A stretch of DNA of 8,288 nucleotides from Actinomycetes bacterium (lineage in GTDB: Bacteria > Actinomycetota > Actinomycetes > Propionibacteriales > Nocardioidaceae). Location: assembly GCA_023415395.1 (NCBI GenBank), contig JAEZKN010000124.1, forward strand, positions 1-8,288. The letters are read 5' to 3'. Position 1 is the stretch's first letter. Each line of letters opens with the position of its first letter. Positions 5,773 through 8,288 of the stretch are shown piece by piece. Under the pieces are notes generated by a model. It ran no database searches, had not been told where the DNA came from, and was given only the letters and a program-made list of their open reading frames with translations. Both the position numbers and the translations under genes were made by a program.

Positions 5773-6735
5773 TCAGCCGACGCGGACCGTCTTCGGGCGG
5801 GAGACCGAGCCCTCGACGGTGCCGGATCCGAGGTACTTCGCGACCAGCTTGTGCGTGCCCGTGGCGAGCCTGCCGAGCGCGATCGAGATCCGGCCGCGGT
5901 CGCCCTCGTCGAGCACGGCCTTGCCGATCATCTTGCCCTTGTCGAGGATGACGACCTTGCCGGTCGGTGTGCGGTCAGCGACCACGGCGACCTTCGCCTT
6001 GGCGGGCTTGCCCGCCTTGGCGACGTACGACGCCGTCGTGGTCGAGCTGACCGCGCCGCCCTGTCCGCCCGCTGCGGCGAACAGGCCGACGTAGGGGGTG
6101 ACGTAGTACTTGTCGCCACCGTGGCCGCCGACGGTGAAGCCCACCTGGAAGTGGTCGCCGGCCTGGCTGATCGGGCACGGCGCGGTGCCGTCGATGCGGT
6201 CCTGGCACTCCGGGCGCTGGGTCGCGGGACCCTTCAGCTCGCGGGTGGCCCTCACCGGGAACTGGAACTCCAGCACGTCGCCCTGCCGCAGGGTGAACGG
6301 CGTGAAGTCGGCGTTGCCGATGAGGATCCCGCCGTTGACGCCGTTGTCGAAGGCCAGGTCACCGGTGTGCAGGTCCTGGTCGTCGCCGGCCTTCGTGAGG
6401 TCCCAGCGCACGTCCTCGTCGACGAACTCGACCCCGCGCGGCACCATCACCTCCGGCAGCACGGCCACCTTGCCGCTGCACGGCAGGCTGACCAGCCCGA
6501 TGTAGCCGCGCAGGTAGAACTTCTCCCCGACCTCCGGCACCTCGCCGTCGGGCGAGCGCCAGCTGACGTTGGCGTGGACGCCGGTGCTCGGGAGGCCGGT
6601 GATGCAGTCGACGACGGTGTCCTCGTCGTGCTTGCCGTCCTGCCACTCGCTCGCAGCATGCGCGGGAGCGGAGGGGGCGAGCAGGCCGAGGAGGGCGACG
6701 GTGGTCGCGAGCCCGGCCAGCAGGTGCTTCTTCAT
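5773..6735 (-). CDS. Secreted protein with C-terminal bacterial Ig-like domain, unknown function
   Basis: The protein has 320 residues. A signal peptide covers about 1-27: MKKH start, hydrophobic core LAGLATTVALLGLLA, likely cut after AHA. The middle part (about 30-225) is not a family I recognise. It is rich in beta-type sequence and has four cysteines (44, 86, 177, 187), which would allow two disulfides outside the cell. A small-residue and threonine linker near 221-236 leads to an Ig-like domain at about 237-320. That domain shows the pattern PTGKVVILDKGKMIGKAVL, then LATGTHKLVAKYLGSGTV, seen in bacterial Ig-like repeat domains that carry surface proteins. No sorting motif, lipobox or transmembrane anchor is present. 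AAGGAAGAG precedes the ATG at suitable spacing. The gene starts 42 nt after the GNAT gene on the same strand with no visible promoter between, so the two are probably co-transcribed. Confidence 0.88.
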   Translation of the reverse strand: MKKHLLAGLATTVALLGLLAPSAPAHAASEWQDGKHDEDTVVDCITGLPSTGVHANVSWRSPDGEVPEVGEKFYLRGYIGLVSLPCSGKVAVLPEVMVPRGVEFVDEDVRWDLTKAGDDQDLHTGDLAFDNGVNGGILIGNADFTPFTLRQGDVLEFQFPVRATRELKGPATQRPECQDRIDGTAPCPISQAGDHFQVGFTVGGHGGDKYYVTPYVGLFAAAGGQGGAVSSTTTASYVAKAGKPAKAKVAVVADRTPTGKVVILDKGKMIGKAVLDEGDRGRISIALGRLATGTHKLVAKYLGSGTVEGSVSRPKTVRVG

Positions 6736-6777
6736 CGTGTCTCTTCCTTCGTGTGGGGTGAGAGGGGCAGGCCCTGG

Positions 6778-7284
6778 TCAGCGGAGCTCGGGCAGGGCGA
6801 GCCAGTCCGACCAGGTGAGGTCGCGACCGACGTAACGGGGGTTGCGCAGTGGCCAGTCGCGGGCGATCCACGCGGGGACCAGCGCATCGAGCGCGGCCTC
6901 GACCTCGCTGCCGACGAGGTCGTCGACCACCCACCACGAGATCTCGGCGTCGGCGCCGGGCTTCTCGGGCGGGTCGACGTAGACACAGCCGAGCAGCGCG
7001 GTCTCGCCGGCGTCGAAGAGCGCGTAGTTGAAGGACTCGTGCGCCTCGATCTCCGCCTCGTGGCGGGCCAGGTCGACGCGGTCCTGCTCGCGGGTCATGC
7101 CCGCCGGCGGCCAGCCCCAGGCGACGCCGTAGATGGACCAGAGCCGCTCCCGCGAGCCCAGGACCGCCGGCAGGTCGAGGTCGACGTCGCTCTCGCGGAT
7201 GGGGCGCAGGTGGTGGCCGGTCGGCAGCTGGACCCGGGTCGGGTGCTGCCAGCCGGCCGGAAGCCAGGTGGTGGTGTTCTCCAT
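6778..7284 (-). CDS. Divergent GNAT-family N-acetyltransferase-like protein
   Basis: The protein has 168 residues and is soluble, with no signal peptide. The segment LPTGHHLRPIRESDVDLDLPAVLGS (about 20-44, split here as LPTGHHLRPIRESDVD plus LDLPAVLGS) resembles the first strand and helix of GNAT enzymes. FNYALFDAGETALLGCVYVDP (85-105) resembles their central strands: FNYALF, then ETALLGCVYVDP. EISWWVVDD at 114-122 fits the strand before the acetyl-CoA-binding loop. The usual Q/R-x-x-G-x-G/A loop is absent; VGSEVEAALDALVPAWI follows instead, so activity cannot be assumed. The substrate is unknown. The ATG at 7282-7284 has GAGGG upstream. A GTG at 7291-7293, with AAGGAG 11 nt before it, would add three residues and is a fair alternative. 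The gene probably shares a transcript with the secreted protein gene 42 nt downstream. Confidence 0.78.
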   Translation of the reverse strand: MENTTTWLPAGWQHPTRVQLPTGHHLRPIRESDVDLDLPAVLGSRERLWSIYGVAWGWPPAGMTREQDRVDLARHEAEIEAHESFNYALFDAGETALLGCVYVDPPEKPGADAEISWWVVDDLVGSEVEAALDALVPAWIARDWPLRNPRYVGRDLTWSDWLALPELR

Positions 7285-7321
7285 GGGCACCACCCTCGGG
7301 GCGGCTCCTTGGCGATCACCT

Positions 7322-7359
7322 GCGGCCCGCTTGCGGCCGCCTTGGGCCCAGCTCGGGCC
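7322..7359 (-). terminator. Two adjacent GC hairpins after the TPR regulator gene
   Basis: Immediately past the stop codon at 7360-7362, GGCCC-AGCTC-GGGCC (7345-7359) forms a 5-bp stem. Next, GCGGCC (7322-7327) pairs with GGCCGC (7335-7340) across a 7-nt loop. There is no T-run. Together they may end the regulator transcript before the GNAT gene. The stems are short and GC-rich sequence forms such structures easily, so the call is weak. Confidence 0.35.
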
Positions 7360-8288
7360 TCAGGTGGTGGCGTACGCCGCCACCTCGGTGACGCCCATCC
7401 GACGGCCCTCCTCGACGGCCTGTGCGAAGTCGCCGCCGAGCGCGGCGGCGGCGGTCTCGATCGCCGCGGCGAGCAGCGACTCGTCGGGCTGGTAGTAGCC
7501 GTAGACGTTGGCGCCGACGGACTCGCGCAGCCGGGACGCCGCGCCGTGGAGGACCCCGATCCGGTGGTGCCGGCCGGCCTGCGCCTCGACGACCGCGAGC
7601 GCCTCGAGGAAGTAGGCGAGATTGGCCAGGTCCCCGGTGTCGAGGCTCAGCGCGATGCCCTCCTCGAGCTGCCGGCGGGCGCGCTCGACGTCGCCGGTCG
7701 TGATGGCGACCTGCGCCGCGGTGAACAGTGCGATGTAGACGGCCAGCGGGTCGTCGCGGCGCCGGCCCGCCTCCAGCGCCGGGGCGAGCAGCTCCTCGGC
7801 GCGGTCGGGGGCGCCGCGCAGCAGCGCGATCGTCGCCTGCCAGATGTGGGCGAGCGTCCAGAGCCAGCCCTCGCTCTCCCCCACGCTCTCGCACAGCGGC
7901 ACCGCCGCCTGCAGCGCTCGCTCGGCACCCTCGAGGTCGCCCTCGGCCAGCGCGACCAGGCCGACGCCGGCGACGCAGTGGGCCTGGCCCGCCCGGTCAC
8001 CGGTCGCCTCGGCGAGCGCGGCCCCCTCCGCCCAGCACCGGGCCTGCTCGAGGTCGCCCTGGGCGAAGCTCATCGCCCCGAGCACGGCGAGCGCCCGGAC
8101 CCGGACGTCGTCGGGGACGTCGTGCTCCAGCACCGCGGTCGTGATCCTGCGGCCCTCGAGCAGGTGGCCGCGCAGCCACCAGTACAGCCAGAGGTCCCAC
8201 GCCAGCCGGCCGGTCGTCTCCGCGTCCCCGTCGGCCAGGCCGGACTCGAGCGCCGCGACGAAGTTGGCGTGCTCGCGCTGGGTGAGCG
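7360..8288 (-). CDS. TPR-rich C-terminal part of an AfsR/LuxR-type ATPase regulator (partial, N-terminus off the right edge)
   Basis: The frame is open to the right edge, and 308 residues are visible. The first part (LTQREHANFVAALESGLADGD ... WLYWWLRGHLLEGRR, given here as its ends) matches the region after the NB-ARC-like ATPase in large actinobacterial regulators, with the recurring pattern EHANxxAAL then WxxRGHxxEGRR. About five TPR-like helix pairs follow, near residues 63-97, 101-136, 140-175, 181-217 and 222-258; four show a clear GD turn such as AQGDLEQA, AEGDLEGA and TTGDVERA. The end (AAAALGGDFAQAVEEGRRMG ... AAYATT) is the usual last helix of these proteins. No LuxR HTH follows it, so any DNA-binding or cyclase domain must lie in the missing N-terminal part. 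TPRs in this family bind partners or ligands that gate the ATPase. The assignment is by pattern only. Confidence 0.8.
   Translation of the reverse strand, partial: LTQREHANFVAALESGLADGDAETTGRLAWDLWLYWWLRGHLLEGRRITTAVLEHDVPDDVRVRALAVLGAMSFAQGDLEQARCWAEGAALAEATGDRAGQAHCVAGVGLVALAEGDLEGAERALQAAVPLCESVGESEGWLWTLAHIWQATIALLRGAPDRAEELLAPALEAGRRRDDPLAVYIALFTAAQVAITTGDVERARRQLEEGIALSLDTGDLANLAYFLEALAVVEAQAGRHHRIGVLHGAASRLRESVGANVYGYYQPDESLLAAAIETAAAALGGDFAQAVEEGRRMGVTEVAAYATT

Overview
This is a GC-rich window with strong G/C third-position bias and lysine coded almost only by AAG. Together with the gene set (electron-transfer flavoprotein, crotonase, GlgX-type debranching enzyme, secreted proteins with Ig-like tails), it points to an actinobacterium, plausibly of the Nocardioides kind. 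The genus is an inference from style and content. No rRNA, tRNA, CRISPR array, insertion sequence or phage gene is visible.

Layout. Positions 1-662 (minus) hold the N-terminal 220 residues of EtfB, whose C-terminus runs off the left edge. Positions 773-1081 (minus) encode a small two-helix membrane protein of unknown role. Positions 1207-2502 (minus) encode a secreted protein made of two copies of one ~154-residue domain plus a very lysine-rich Ig-like tail, followed by a long GC-rich hairpin. Positions 2591-3370 (minus) encode an enoyl-CoA hydratase with both catalytic glutamates. It diverges across 75 bp from a GlgX-type glycogen debranching enzyme (3446-5608), the only plus-strand gene. 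The convergent gap 5609-5772 carries a 12-bp tandem repeat that triplicates the debranching enzyme's stop codon, a 26-bp direct repeat and a hairpin. Positions 5773-6735 (minus) encode a second secreted protein with an Ig-like tail. Just upstream in the same direction lie a divergent GNAT acetyltransferase (6778-7284) and the C-terminal 308 residues of a TPR-rich, AfsR/LuxR-ATPase-type regulator (7360 to the right edge).

Function. EtfB and the enoyl-CoA hydratase both serve fatty-acid or acyl-CoA oxidation: EtfB takes electrons from acyl-CoA dehydrogenases, and the hydratase acts on the enoyl-CoA they make. They are separated by unrelated genes, so this is not a compact operon. GlgX trims branches from glycogen. 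The two secreted proteins are probably cell-envelope proteins of unknown function.

Most of the window is ordinary chromosomal housekeeping and envelope content, and I do not see a clear new multi-gene system. The points most worth a second look are the duplicated secreted protein with its charge-segregated tail, and the repeat cluster between 5606 and 5740.
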